A DNA stretch of 64,000 nt, from positions 9,062,001 to 9,126,000 of the forward strand of contig NC_051106.1 in NCBI RefSeq assembly GCF_901709675.1, written 5' to 3'. Under the pieces are notes generated by a model. The model was not told the DNA's origin. It ran no database searches and was given only the letters and a program-made list of their open reading frames with translations. Origin of the DNA: Syngnathus acus. Lineage: Eukaryota; Chordata; Actinopteri; Syngnathiformes; Syngnathidae. The number at the start of each line of letters is the position of its first letter. Position 1 is the first letter of the stretch. Positions 36,801-49,120 of this stretch are shown piece after piece. The translations under genes were made by a program, and so were the position numbers.

Positions 36801-38263
36801 TGGCCATATTCATGATACACAGTCAGTCGGTGTGGAGTCTTGTTCTGAAACACTACATAGACATTGATACTGTAACAATGTTGAAGCATGGAGAAAAAAA
36901 GTCTCTGTTCTAAATGTCTTTGGTGCTTTGCAGGTCTCCTTCCCCACCTCCCCGCAGACGATCTCCATCCAACAGGCGTTATTCGCCTCCTATCCAGCGT
37001 CGCTACAGCCCCGTACCTCCTCAAAAGCGGAAATTATCTATCTCTCCTGCTAGACGTGTTTCACCAGGGCACAAACGCCGTCCTTCTCGATCCCCCAAAC
37101 GCCGAAGTTCCCCCATCCAGCGGAGGCGCACGCCTCCCTCGTCGACATCCCCGCCGAGACACAGAAGAAGCCCCAAGCCCTCTTCTGTCCGCCTAAGTCG
37201 TGATGCCCGATCTCCTGCTGCAGCAGCAGCAGCAAATCGGCGCTCTCAGTCCCCCGCAAATCGCGCTCGCGTTAACAGAGATTCTATCAGTCCTGCCAGA
37301 CATTTTGAATCCTCCAACCAGCGGAAACACTCTCCATTACACAGTGAAAAACCTATCCGAAGAGTCTCACGCACCCCAGAGCCACGCAACAATCAGCGGT
37401 AAATAGGACACTACTTGCACCTTTTTTTATTTTTTTTTATTAACAATGGACAAACAAAATAGCAAATAGTGCAAGCTCTCTAGTCCTTTTTTTAAGTTAC
37501 CTTTAATTTGCGCATGTCCATTTTGTTGATGTCATGTCATGTCATTGTTGCTTTTACAGACTTTCTGTGAGCCCTCAGCCTTTCAGGAGAGTTTCCTCCA
37601 GGTCTCGATCCCTTTCTCCTCAACAAGCTGCTGTGAAACACCCAGCCCCCACATCTGCCTCTCCCTCACCATCTCGATCCGCAAGTGCGTCCCCCGCACT
37701 AGCCAAAAAGGCCAGCAGTGGATCCGGTAGCCGATCACCGAGCAAGGTACTGCACAATATTGAACATAACAAAATCATAATTTCTTAATCTACAATTGAA
37801 TTGTCACGTGCTGCATTGCAGAATTCCGATGTCGATGGCAGTGCCAAGAAAAAGAAGAAGAAGAAGGAAAAGAAGCATAAGAAAGACAAGAAACACAAGA
37901 AGCACAAGAAGCACAAGAAGGAAAGGAGTGTCAACGCCGGTAGTGGAGAGACCCAGCAGAACCAGGGTGGGGATGAAGATGGTGAATCAAGAAAGGTTAT
38001 GTCTGTTTGTCATCTTTAGCCGCGGAGGGTTTCTGATGGCTTTTCAGTAAACGCCAAAAGAACATCGACGTAGGAGAGATGTATTGTTGTATGACTGACA
38101 TGAGCGTCTCTCCCTCTCTTCGTCAAAATAACCAGCATTTGTTCTTTTTCAGGAATCAGAGAGTGACGTGGAGGACACGTTGGATGACCTGGAGAAACAT
38201 CTGCGAGAGAAGGCCCTACGCTCTATGAGAAAGGCGCAGGTGTCTCCATCACAGATGTCCTAA
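30825..38263 (+). CDS. srrm1: Serine/arginine repetitive matrix protein 1 (SRm160)
   Basis: SRRM1 is a nuclear splicing co-activator that links snRNPs and SR proteins and aids 3'-end processing. Exons: 30825-30845, 32018-32107, 32206-32328, 34133-34303, 34459-34547, 34618-34842, 35023-35205, 35291-35410, 35532-35740, 36347-36433, 36502-36637, 36710-36796, 36934-37398, 37560-37746, 37822-37995, 38153-38263; 2478 nt, 825 residues (human about 900). The N-terminus MDAGFFRGTSAEQDNRFSNK is nearly invariant in the family. The PWI nucleic-acid-binding domain spans about residues 27-126, with PWI at 50-52 and MMQINLTGFLNGKNAREFM. The rest is RS/SPRR-rich: VQQRRQYRRQNQ, RRYSPPIQRRYSP, PIRRVSRTPEP, a KKHKKHKKH-type lysine block from tandem cacaagaag units, and the C-terminal DDLEKHLREKALRSMRKAQVS. 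Many RS exons end in phase 2. Intron 9 carries a LINE fragment. Confidence 0.96.
30846..34132 (+). other. srrm1: srrm1 introns 1 and 3
   Basis: Intron 1 (30846-32017) and intron 3 (32329-34132) are AT-rich with no recognisable genes or elements. A TC microsatellite of about 30 bases at 34075-34120 precedes the exon 4 acceptor and probably serves as its pyrimidine tract. Confidence 0.55.
34078..34112 (+). repeat. TC microsatellite
   Basis: An uninterrupted CT run (about 12 units) with flanking C/T-rich sequence lies 20-55 bases before the exon 4 acceptor of srrm1. Confidence 0.85.
35890..36322 (-). mobile_element. 5'-truncated LINE (non-LTR retrotransposon) fragment
   Basis: Read on the minus strand, the right part (about 36190-36300) encodes LPSGKRFRSIRC and then RSTRFCNSFFPAVVRLLN before a stop. 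This is the typical C-terminal tail of CR1/L2/Rex-type reverse transcriptases in fish. A short 3' UTR follows, with AATAAAG and a tail of imperfect TCTAAG units (near 35930-35960). It sits in srrm1 intron 9, in antisense to the gene. Only the 3' end is present, which is the usual result of incomplete reverse transcription. The family assignment is from memory; the exact clade is open. Confidence 0.72.
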
Positions 38264-38920
38264 ATCTCTAGGGGCATCCTTTTCCTTTTCACATTAACCT
38301 TGATGTTTGTGATAAAACTGATTCAACTTAGAATGTACAAACTGTTGGCGTTATTTTCTTTTTCAGGTTTGAGGCATTGCTTATGAGTGTTTGAGTTGTC
38401 AGCCTACCAGCTAAACTGTTAAACGCTTGTGTTGTCCATCACTACCAAATTGATTAGCGTGGGAACATGTAAATTTGGGGTTGATTTATAGTTTTTTTTT
38501 TTTTTTTTCTTTTTCTTCTTTCCTCCCCTTCCCCTAACCAAAAGTAGACTCATTTTATGAAGTGATTGCATGTGCAGTGATTGTTTCTGGTTTGCATGAA
38601 CCACTGGCTGTGGTATATAAAGGAAAACCTGCACATACTTGTACATGGTCCTATTAACCTTCAAATTCGAAGCAGGGTCTCTGCTGTTAAAAAAATAAGA
38701 AAAAAGGTTTTTGGCCTCAGCATTGCACATTTTGATTTACCAGCTGGTTTTTGTGACTTGTTGAGGATGCTGTAATTTATCCAACTTCATTTTTTCCCCC
38801 TTTGGACATCCTTGAAACAAGCTAAGTAAGCTGTGTGGGACTGCTTTGTTTTGTATTTAGTACCCCCAATCTGTATTGTCAGCCTTTCACAATTAAAACT
38901 TTTTTAAAGAATCTCTTCCT
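38264..38920 (+). other. srrm1: srrm1 3' untranslated region
   Basis: Follows the stop codon TAA (38261-38263). ATTAAA at 38892-38897 is the best poly(A) signal, so cleavage would be near 38910-38920. It contains a poly-T run near 38492-38508. Confidence 0.6.
38892..38897 (+). terminator. Poly(A) signal of srrm1
   Basis: ATTAAA variant about 630 bases after the stop codon, followed by T-rich sequence. Confidence 0.5.
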
Positions 38921-39562
38921 TAATGTTACAAATGAAATCTACCATTGTCATTAATGTTCAAATTGATAAGTATATATTCAATGATTTAACACACAAAGTG
39001 CATTGTGAGCGTTTTTTTTGTGGTGTACCGTTAGATTTTTTTAAGGTAAAATATTCAGCATGGCTCATTAAAGATTGGACAAACACTCGATAATGTCCAC
39101 ATCAGGACATCCGGGGCGAAGCCACCACAGTCCATTTGCTGCTTTCACTGGGCTTCTTTACTCCGCCTCTCCATCATTCCCTCCCAGCCCAAACCCGCCC
39201 ACATTTTCGTATTTTACCGCTGTCGGTGGCGTCTCGGTTTGGAAAAATAAAATCTAGTTACTGTACGATCACTCCGCTACTTTGCTCAACGGGCAAGCAT
39301 CACCCTCCAGTGACGTCACTCCAGCCCCTCTCAAATTGAACGGCGACGTTAGGGGAGCGATCGCGTGGCGAACCGGATTGTCGTGTGAGCTTTTGTACCT
39401 CCAGCACCCGCTACCGGGCTCTTTCTGGCCAGACAAAGCGCAGCGTGGACGTGGACCTCAGTGCGGGAAAGGGGGAAGAGCACCGATTTCAGTTGGGCGT
39501 GGTAGACCAGAGGAAAAGTCGCTTTACCTTCCAGCTGAAGTTAAAAGAAAGTAGCGGTCGCC
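38921..39562 (+). promoter_or_regulatory. clic4: clic4 promoter and 5' UTR region
   Basis: The spacer between srrm1 and the clic4 start codon becomes GC-rich from about 39100. A perfect CRE (TGACGTCA) lies at 39311-39318, about 245 bases before the ATG. No TATA box is obvious. The transcription start cannot be placed from the sequence. Confidence 0.5.
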
Positions 39563-42500
39563 ATGTCACTGTCGGTACCGCAAAACGGCGTCAAGGGAGA
39601 CAACGAGCCGATTATCGAGCTGTTTGTCAAGGTAAGATCTGCGTCGAAAAAGTTCTGTTTTAACCACGAGACACTTCGGAACAGTTCCTTTGACCCAATA
39701 CGAATGCAGTGTTAGCTTTCTTGCCACGTGCTGGCCCATTCGGGGTAGCGTTAACGGTTCCCCTTCGCCGCGCTTTACTTCATTGCCTATTGTCTGCTTA
39801 GTGGAGTCTTCCAGCCATTGGAGGTCCATTCTCGAACATAACGTAACCCCTGCACTGACACAGATAGTAGCTCTCCAACGTTGCCTTGTTGCAAACACCT
39901 TATTTTAAATTGCCACTATTGTTTATTCTCCTTCTGCATTCAAATTATGTGTTAGTCAATAATATGGCTGTTACTTATGGCGGTGTTGGTATCCCTCTCA
40001 TCTCTGAAATTTGGATTTAAGATTTTTTTTTTAATATGCTGTAATGCATCAGACTGCAATGTATGGCTTTTTTTTTTTTTTTTTATGCAGAGCGGGAAAA
40101 TGCGAGAAAGGGGGGTTTGGTGCACAAGAAGCTGCGAGTGCTTTGTGAGGGAGAATGTGTGTTAAATCGACTGAGTGGTGCTGCAGTGTGGACGAAAAAC
40201 TACTCAGAAAAATCACTTCTATTCAGTTTAATCGTTAACAGTTTTTTTTTTCCAGTGCAGCTGTCCCTGCAACTTGACATGCAGCTGTCATAAGACCGCA
40301 TTTTACTGAACAAGGTGTCTTAATTTCGGTTTAAAAAAACAATAGCTATCAAAGTAACTTGCATTCCCCAAGAAATGAGATTGTGCAAAATGGTGTAATA
40401 TAACGCATTGATGGAATGGACTGGAAACATAGTCAGTGTGCTCGTGGATATTCACATTCATCCAGATCAATTCTTATTCAGGGCATTGAATGTCACTGTC
40501 TGCAGGTGAGATAAGGTCATCCACGGGCCTGGAAGGTTTACTAACTCTTTCCTTCTGACCTTGGTTGCTTGGACTGTGCACCTTCTCTCATATGTGTAAT
40601 GCTGGGCTGGGCTCTATTTGACTAATGTGTCATAAAATGTGACCGCCCCTTCTGTGTAAAGAGAATTCTTACGATGCATATGTTAGATTGTATATCGTTG
40701 CTGTCAGATTGCAATATCTTCTATTTGAACTTTTTAGTAATGATGTTACATTGCCACATGTGACCGACCACCTTTGCTAATCTAACAATCACTTAACCTT
40801 TGGCAAGTCCAAGTCATAAACCTTTCAATTATGGCCTGTCATTTCTCTACACACACATTCTTCGACTTCTTGGAAGGTGTTCCAAACAACCAAGAAATGG
40901 ATTTTGGGTTTTCTTCTTTGAATTAGAAAAATCATTGCCATTGTTTGGCATTCTCAAGCACTAAAGTGATGTTGGCATCACAAGTGCAGGAGCAAAGATG
41001 AATGGTTTATTAGTCACCTGTATGGCGTGCAGTTTTTTGTGTGTCTGCTGTTTTTTGCCCATTGACCAGCTTCCTGGAAAAATATTTTGTACCCTCCATG
41101 ATTGCAAGGAACCAATTTCCACCATTTTTGCACTTTTCAAGAAAACAGACTGATCGTGAAACACAATGGCGGGAAACAAGCTACAAAAAAGGATTGCAAG
41201 CTTGCTTTGTTGTTGGGGTTTGATTCTGATCTTAAGCAATTTAGTTCAACCCGCATTCAAGTATTTGTTTCATGTTTGTGAGGCCAACATATACTACATG
41301 TAACTGGATCGTTTGTAATGCAATCCAGTCTGCTTGTGTTTCACGTGCCATATTCTTCCAAGTGGAGTACAAGTTTAATGTAGCACAAATGTTGACAGTG
41401 CTAATATTGTTCATGAAGAGAAAGGAAAAATCCCATGTTTATTGGTATTTATTCTTTTATTTCATCTTTGTTGTGAGACACACTTGTTGGTGAGGAGGAT
41501 GCAAAAGATGGAAAAGGATGACGAGCCAAAAGGAAGGAAGATTCCAACACGTCGCTGATCTTTAGTTCCCTTTTGTGCACAGTAGTCGTGTGTCTGACGA
41601 GACGTTGAGAGCTTTCCATTGAGTGATGTAAGCATGAGTCACAGCCGTGTCATGGGATGTTATTGTGCCGCTGCCATGATCCAGAAGGATCTGACTTTTT
41701 TATTTTTACTCCCCTCCGGTTTTGTCTGTCCGTGGGGTTTATTAGTCATCCCCGCACTCCATTTTTTTGTGCTTTCAAATGTGTCATGTGAAATTTGGTC
41801 TGGTCTAGTTCCCTATTCCCAACTACATCATCTGTACTGTTTTGGGGTTGGATTGTGAAATGTAGAAAAGTTTGTATATTTTCCCCCCCATTTTCATTTT
41901 ATTCTGGTTCAGTCGACCACTATACGTTGATTCTTTCTTTCTTAAACTGTCCCAGAGCTTATGCATGGGCAGTCCAGTAAATGGAGGGAGGGAGGGAGAG
42001 AGGTGTTGCAATGTGGTTGCCATAGCTGCACCCAAATGAACATCTCTGCTGTGTGTCGCACAGCTCAAAGAGGAAAGCTGCTAGATTGTATCATCACGAA
42101 CTCCTTATTCGGTCAAAATATGGCCTGAACCCCGTTGAGCGTTCCACCCAATTTTAGAATATAAAGTGTGCTGGGGAGGGGCGAGCGCGGGTCGCCAAGT
42201 TACTAAAATTAGGCTGTGAGCTTGGACTGGGCTGAAAATGAATCATTGTCCCTGACCGCTGCAACTTTGTTCTAGGGATGCAAAATATTTGATTTTATAA
42301 CTTCATATTTTTTTTCATTAAAGGTACCGTTTCTCACACAGGCCCTTAGGAAAAGTAGTTGTTCACCCCTGTCCTAAAGGATGTCTAATGGAGATCAAAT
42401 CAGCTCCATAATTGACCAAACAGGCTCACACAGCATTGCTAGCAATGGATGAGGTGGCTTGAGCATGACTCACATCCTCCATTCACTCGGCAGCTGGATG

Positions 42501-45500
42501 CATTTTTTTCACATTAGGTAAACAATCCAGTGTGTATTTAGGGCCCTGCGATAGTGAGTCTTTTAGTAATTGTTACCTCAGACTTTTATACACAGGAAGG
42601 GTGAAATCTTTGTCAAGGATGACGCAACTGTCTGCAATAGTTTTTCTTTTCCTCCTACGAACTTTATAAGGGCGTCCCAAAAATATCTTGGCTCCCATTT
42701 CTTTTTTTTTATTGGGATGTGAAGTTGTGAACGAAGCCTCCCTCTCAACAGGGCAGCGGGGCTGCCAGTTGCTAACGGGGGACGTGCCCAAAACTAAAAA
42801 CAAAAAGTGCTTTGTGTTGTTTCTGTCTAGAATATTCTGGAGGAGCTCTTTCTCTAAATGTCATGCTTATGTACAAGAGTTCTTGCTGAAGAAGAGATAT
42901 TCTGAGAAACCATGTTTTTTTACAGCTTCACAATTTGCGACATGATCTACTGTTTATTTAACTATTGGATAGTACTGTGACATCTAATATCATCACATAA
43001 ACAAGGCGCCTTCTTTGACGGAATGAACGGGACATTTCTGGCATAGTTTCTCCCTGCTCCCCTCCAATAGCAAACTCACCCCCCACACACACAACAGAGG
43101 GGGCCCAGGATAAGGAGAGAGGGATGAAATGGAGGAAGAGAAGAACTCAGCAGTCCTGCCTTTTAAAAGTCCTACTTCTTACTTGTGCCCAAGACCACAA
43201 TTTATCATGGCTAATGCCTTCCCATTTCCTATAATTTGCCTCTTTATCTGCATGAATGCTCTTTGGAAGGGACTTTGCACTCTGTTTTTCTTTTTCTTTC
43301 CGACACTGCCACAGCTGTGGTTTATAGAAAGAAAGAATCTGGAGTAGCCGCTGTCATTGTCAGCTGCTCGTGGTCATTTTGGATCAAGGAAGGCTCGGGT
43401 GAATGTGATGACGTACAGCAAATAAAAAATTGCCTCGCGTCTAAAAGACTGAGGTCATTGTTTACTTTTCAATTTGTCCTTCACACGTGTCCTGTTTGAT
43501 GCTGTCATGGTAACCGTCGCTATGCTGCACCCTTGGTGGCCCTGTTTGGAAAATGGATTTCGAACCTTCATGTAATATCAGTTCAACTGATCTCCATTTC
43601 ATTCATCGGTTTGCAGAACATAAATTGAGTGATTCGAGCCTTTCTGATATTGAATTGGACTGGGTGGGATGTTGTGGGGGGGGGCGGCGTACAATGGAAA
43701 CCAGCAGATGAAAGCGTGTCATCCCACTGCTTGTCACACAGAGGACAACAGCGGCCAGCCTGTTCCCACCAGAAAGAAGCCGACTCCATATTTTCCATTC
43801 AGCGACGGCTTTTGTTCATGCAGTTGAGTTTTGTTTTTGACGACAGTGAATCTTGTTCTCGATGAAGTGTGTACACAGCATTTGCGTTGAGCTCAAACCA
43901 GCGAGCGCTCATTCCCTTTTGTTTGTCAAGTCTAGAACGAGAGGAAACAAGAAGCCAGCTTGTCTGAGTCACTTCAGAGGTTTCCTCTTACTCTGGAGAG
44001 TCAGTCCTTCTCCAGATAAATGGAGGCAAAGTGTGATCAAGCGTAAGAGAAGGCAGTCGGCGCTTTGGTCTTTTCTGTTTTCTTTCCCCCGCTCGACCAG
44101 TCATGTGTAAAAGAAGGGCTCTCTGACCGAGTACAATACCAACAAATGGATTTTGGGTTTATTTTGTTTTGTTTTATTCTTGAGACATGACTCTGTGCTT
44201 GCAAATAATTTTATCATAATATAGCATAGATGTGTATGTATTAGAGATGCACCGATCCGATATCTGGATCGGATATCGGCCCCGATATCAACAAAATTGA
44301 TGGATCGGGTATCGGAAAATGCAGCCGATCTGTGAGCCGATCCTTTCCTTAATCTATTGGGACGCGGGCTACGTCATACGTCAGCAGCACGTGTGCCGCG
44401 GGACGCGGCTACGTCATACGTCAGCAGCACGTGTGCCGCATGCCACGAGAGTTTTCTAAACAAACGCAAACATGGAGCGAACGAAAGAGTCAGCTGTGTG
44501 GAGGTACTTTAAACTGAACACGCCAACTAGCTCGACGGCAGTTTGTAATGTCCGCAAAGCTAATGTTGCCAGGGGTGGTGGTAGTACTGCCAGTTATAGT
44601 ACTAGTACTAAGCGGAGCTTGTTTTCAGGGAGCACTTCTCATTGCTGCTTAAATGAGCATTTAGAGCATCAACAGGTCATGAGTGATGTGGAACGGCACC
44701 TAATGTTTACATGTTTACTATTTATTTTAATATTTGGTTACTGTGTGCTTGATCACCCTTTCTATATTTGCCCAGTGCAGTTTCAGCTGCAACATTTGTA
44801 TTTTTTTTTTTAAGAAGTTTGTATCCTAATTTACTTGAATTTAAATGCTGATACACTTTATTGCTGCTGTTGCACAATTCTTGTTACAAATAAATAGTTC
44901 ATTGCATGAATCTGCTTTATCTTGTTACATTTTGTCTTAGGAATGAACTGTGTAGTCATGCCTGATGCCATTGCCTTTAGTCTTTTCTGTTCCACATGTA
45001 GAGGTATGTTAAGTCAACCATAATATCGGATCGGTATCGGGTATCGACCGATACGCAAAGCCACGGCATCGGTATCGGTATCGAAACTGAAAAAGTCGGA
45101 TCGGTGCATCTCTAGTATGTATATATATTTTTTGAAATGTGGTTAGCATGATGGTAAAAATGATTGAAATGTGTATTTCCTGTAGGCGGGAAGCGATGGC
45201 GAGAGCATTGGAAACTGTCCCTTCTCCCAACGGCTGTTTATGATCCTGTGGCTCAAAGGCGTCGTCTTCAACGTCACCACCGTGGACCTCAAGAGGTGCG
45301 GCCATTCTCTTCATCCCTCGGGCTTATCTTTTTAGTCAATTTGGCGCCACACATTTGGTGTCTATATATATTTGGTTTAGTTCCCATTTTTTTACATCTA
45401 GTCTTGTAATTGACAAAATATGAATGTGTGCCGCAAGTGGTTATAAGGTTGTGGCTTGTGAATGGATTTCTTCAGTAGCTTTGTAACACTGTGATACAGT

Positions 45501-47956
45501 CCTGACATGCACGCTCACTGTTTCTTTACTTTTCCCATGAGCCTTTCCCAGGCAGAAGAAAATTTGCTCGTTTGAGGCTACTCCAGACACATCCTGCCCG
45601 TTTTGCTGGACGCCGTGTTATTTATCATCACAGAGATGAAACTATGCATGATAAAAAGAGAAAGTTCCAGAAGCAGACAGTCTTTAGCAAGCCCACTGTG
45701 TTTTTCCTCTCTCTATGATTCATCTAAAACTTCATCTTGCCAAGCCACACCATCCAAATGCTCGACTATTTTCAGCCATGGTCAATTGGACATCTGTTCT
45801 CTATTGGCAAACTTTTGACTGCATATTACTCTCATTCAGGTTTGTCTCAAATAATGTTCACGTTGCAGCTGCTGACAACTCCAGATTTTAATTTTGTAAT
45901 TTTCACGACTAAAAAGTGCAAAGGGATATATTCTTGACCTTTTAATATGAGTAATGAAATCCCGCGGCGGCTTCTTATTCCCTGCTCTGTGATAGCATTG
46001 GCCAAGGGTGCCACTTCCTGTTTGCATGCCAAAGGCTTGATGTGATTTCCTGTTTTTGGAGCCACGGATGCCTCGTCCCAAATCTTGCCCAACTCTTTGA
46101 ACTTTTTAGCCTGATAGCCCTAGTTGACTTTCTGTTCTCGTTTTTGAAGGCTCTATGAAAATATAGCATGTTAGTTATTGAAGGCTGAAGAGAACGAAGC
46201 ATCTGTGTACACAGTAACCATTCAGCATTTTGTTTGCGTGTCTGTTTAACAATCTGCCAACAAGGGCATCTGGTCTGAAATGCAAATGTAAGATAGGCAG
46301 GACATAAACACAGTGAAAAGCATCCCTTCCTAATGAATTGCTCACAAGATTATTTTGTATTTATTTTGTTTTGAATGTCAGGTTTGCTCACATGAAATCT
46401 TTCCTCGGTGTCACGCAGGAAGCCTGCGGATTTGCAGAACCTTGCCCCAGGTACGCATCCTCCCTTCGTCACCTTCAACGGCGAGGTCAAAACAGACGTC
46501 AACAAGATCGAGGAGTTCCTTGAGGACGTCCTCTGCCCGCCCAAGTGAGCATTTTATCACCTCTATGCTAGCAGTGCCCGTGACTGACGTTATTGGCAAA
46601 TACATTGCAAGTACTTGTTTCCAAGTATGTATTATTTGCAGGTATGTCAAACTTGGGGCGAGACACCCCGAGTCAAACACAGCTGGCATGGACATCTTTG
46701 CCAAGTTTTCGGCCTTCATTAAGAACTCCAAACCAGATGCAAATGAAGGTAGGGCTCCAGGAATCCCCTATCATACATGCAAATGTTTTCTGCAAAGTAT
46801 TTTTAGAAAATACAGTTACACACATGATTGTCTAAGAAAAGACAGACAGAAATGATGCAGTCTTGAGGACTTTAGTGGTTGCTCAGCAACATGCTTGCTC
46901 TGACGTGATTGGTGGCTTACAGGCATAACACAAAAACACCTGCTCTGCTTCCTCCTCATGTCCTTAAACTCTTCACCTGATAGGGCACGCCGGAAGCCAA
47001 ACAAACCATTCATCCACACAGGAATTTTCAGAGCAATTTTGTCAATAAGATAATGGCGATAAAGTTATTAAAGTATGTAGTCCGTCGACTGAAATATTCT
47101 TTTAATAATGTTGTGTACTATCAAATGTCATGATCCTCTGGCATTTTCTGTTTGGCTATCCACCGCCCTGGGAAAATATTGAGCCAGCCAGTATAAACAG
47201 TGTGGCGGTTCTCAACGCTATGCTTCATTGATAAGTGGCCCCGTAATATATATAGTGCTATTGAACAATGCTCCAAACATAGTATTTATATATTTTCTAA
47301 CACGACTTTAAATGGACTGAGGTCAAAATATGTAACCTTGTTTCCATGTTGTCTGTGCATAGACAAAAATTGAACAGGAGTAATCATTTAACATTCATAA
47401 CAGGCTCTTGTTTGCATTTTGATAAAATACTGCCCCCTTGTGGTTAGTTGCAATACGTCTAAACTGAGGAAGTCTGTCTCTGGCTGAACATGAATTGAAA
47501 CCTCCAAACGTGTGGTTCTGTGTAGCTCTGGAGCGCGGGCTGCTGAAGACCCTGCAGAAGCTGGACGAATATCTTCGCTCACCCTTGCCTGATGAGATTG
47601 ATCACAACAGCATCGAGGACGTCAAGGTTTCCACCCGCAAATTCTTGGACGGAGAAGAAATGACCCTGGCCGACTGCAATTTGCTGCCGAAGCTGCATAT
47701 CGTCAAGGTGCCGATTGCGTTCACCGTTCACTTTTGTTCAAATACAAAATGGATTGAGATGTAAAACTCTTTCTTGATCCTAATCTCGTAGGTGGTGGCC
47801 AAGAAATACAGAGGTTTTGACATCCCCAAAGAGATGACGGCCATCTGGAAATACCTGAACAACGCTTACACGCGTGAAGAGTTCACCAACACCTGTCCGA
47901 GTGACATGGAAATCGAAATCGCATACGCGGATGTAGCCAAGAGGCTGGTCAAATAA
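39563..47956 (+). CDS. clic4: Chloride intracellular channel protein 4
   Basis: CLIC4 is a GST-fold protein found soluble or membrane-associated, with roles in tubulogenesis, actin dynamics and nuclear signalling. Exons: 39563-39631, 45186-45295, 46419-46544, 46642-46748, 47526-47707, 47792-47956; 759 nt, 252 residues (human 253). Exon sizes 110, 126, 107 and 182 match the family as I know it. The glutaredoxin-like site CPFS has its reactive cysteine at residue 34, followed by the putative membrane segment ([17 protein letters not shown]). The C-terminal all-helical GST domain includes [20 protein letters not shown]. The nuclear localisation signal KVVAKKYR is at about 198-205. The N-terminus [12 protein letters not shown] and neighbours srrm1 and runx3 favour clic4 over clic5 or clic6. 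Confidence 0.95.
44359..44439 (+). repeat. Tandem duplication of about 40 bp inside the hAT element
   Basis: Two adjacent copies, 41 and 40 bases long, differ by one G. They start GGGACGCGG and end CACGTGTGCCGC. It is probably a subterminal transposase-binding region or a replication slip. Confidence 0.85.
44472..44813 (+). pseudogene. Remnant of hAT transposase N-terminus
   Basis: The 113-codon frame begins with a BED-finger-like SAVWRYF...AVCNVRK. Only the first cysteine of the CxxC pair is present, and after about 55 residues the frame loses resemblance. It lacks the DDE catalytic core and the hAT dimerisation domain, so it cannot encode an active transposase. Confidence 0.6.
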
Positions 47957-48715
47957 GCTCGCTTGTCTCGAAGCCCCATATCTCTACACGCCCACACAGC
48001 ACACGGACTAGAGTGCAAACACACACGAGAATGAAAACTACTACATATCGTTGTTCCCCCTTTCCCGGTTCATCATATGTCACGAGTTCGGTGAGCAAAC
48101 ATGAATCATTTTTCCGTTTGCTGATGAGTTGTGAGGCGCTACCACGGCAAAGCAAGCAGCCCGTTAGCGGGGCTTACCAAAAGTCCGGATCACCTTCACG
48201 CTCTGATAAGTGACCTTTAAAGTGACCTTCTCTCTGCGTGCAGAGGCAAGGCCACAAACAAGAGTAGCAAAATTGGTGAAGCGTCTTTTGGCTTGTGAAC
48301 AATGTTTAGTCTTTCAGTGTTTTGTTTGTTTTGACCAAAACTAATCCCAAACCTGTGTTCATCTACTTGATCCGCTAAATCAGTTTGTTATTCCAGGTAA
48401 AGTCAGCCGGTAACCAAACACATTTTTGTAGCTCTACTGGGGAATCTTCTCAACAAAGTCAAAACTTGAGGTCTAGCAGCTTCATCTAATTTATATGTAG
48501 CTCACTCACGCCTTGTATGATTCACCACATTGCCATGTCGAGGAAAATGTGCACTGAAACAGCAACGCCAAAAAAGCGAGCTAGCGCGTTCAGCTCAAGT
48601 TGCAGGACAAAAAAGGGCACATTATTCTGGTCAGGGAAAGTAGAAAAGACACCAACTTTCACTCACTGGTGTCAATGGTTGACGATTCAAAAAGCACCTG
48701 GCAGAATAGCATGAA

Positions 48716-48721
48716 AATAAA
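48716..48721 (+). terminator. Possible proximal poly(A) signal of clic4
   Basis: AATAAA about 760 bases after the stop, followed within 20 bases by TTTGTTGGTT, a GT-rich element. Confidence 0.4.
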
Positions 48722-49114
48722 TCTTCAGTTTGTTGGTTAATCTCAAACTAGTGAATGTATTCATGATCAGAGTAGCTCAACAAGTGCTTTAGCGTGTAGT
48801 GCCGAAAAAGCAAAATATTATTTTGTCCAACAGTTTTCACATTTTTTTGTTAGGATAGAATTTTGCTTCAAGGAATTGTAAATATTTGTTTGATCACTCG
48901 AATTTCAATGTGTAAATTTTATACATAGCATGGACACGGTTGGAAGAACCGGGCCATTTCCCGCCCGCTCAGATTTCAATTTTGGATGAGCGTTCATCTC
49001 TTTGCCTTACTTCGCATCATTTTAATTCAATGCGTGTTTTCCCTTGCACCAAGATAAACACCAAGTTGTGCTCTGTTGTGTTATAATTTTATTTTTTTCC
49101 AAGCACCAACTTTA

Positions 49115-49120
49115 AATAAA
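49115..49120 (+). terminator. Distal poly(A) signal of clic4
   Basis: Canonical AATAAA followed by T/G-rich sequence (CTTGTTATTGGCAGTGTTTG), a typical downstream element. Confidence 0.6.

Larger units (their letters stand above)
44242..45114 (+). mobile_element. Non-autonomous hAT transposon with perfect target-site duplication
   Basis: The 873-bp element has perfect 19-bp terminal inverted repeats (TAGAGATGCACCGATCCGA) and is flanked by the 8-bp direct repeat GTATGTAT (44234-44241 and 45115-45122), the hallmark of hAT insertion. Subterminal ends are filled with repeated GATATCGG/CCGATACC-type motifs. An open frame (44472-44813) starts [15 protein letters not shown], like the BED zinc-finger N-terminus of hAT transposases, but the expected second cysteine is missing and the catalytic part is gone. 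A 40-bp direct duplication lies at 44359-44439. It is an internally deleted copy in clic4 intron 1. Confidence 0.9.
39632..45185 (+). other. clic4: clic4 intron 1
   Basis: This 5.55-kb intron is the longest inside the genes here. It holds a hAT element (44242-45114) and simple G-rich and GA-rich runs (41984-42000, 43675-43685). No other gene-like stretch was found. First introns often hold enhancers, but no specific one is visible. Confidence 0.6.

Noticed and set aside
44472-44813. hAT frame as a functional domesticated gene
   Set aside because: The zinc-finger ligand pair is broken and the catalytic core is missing. It lies wholly inside an element with intact ends.
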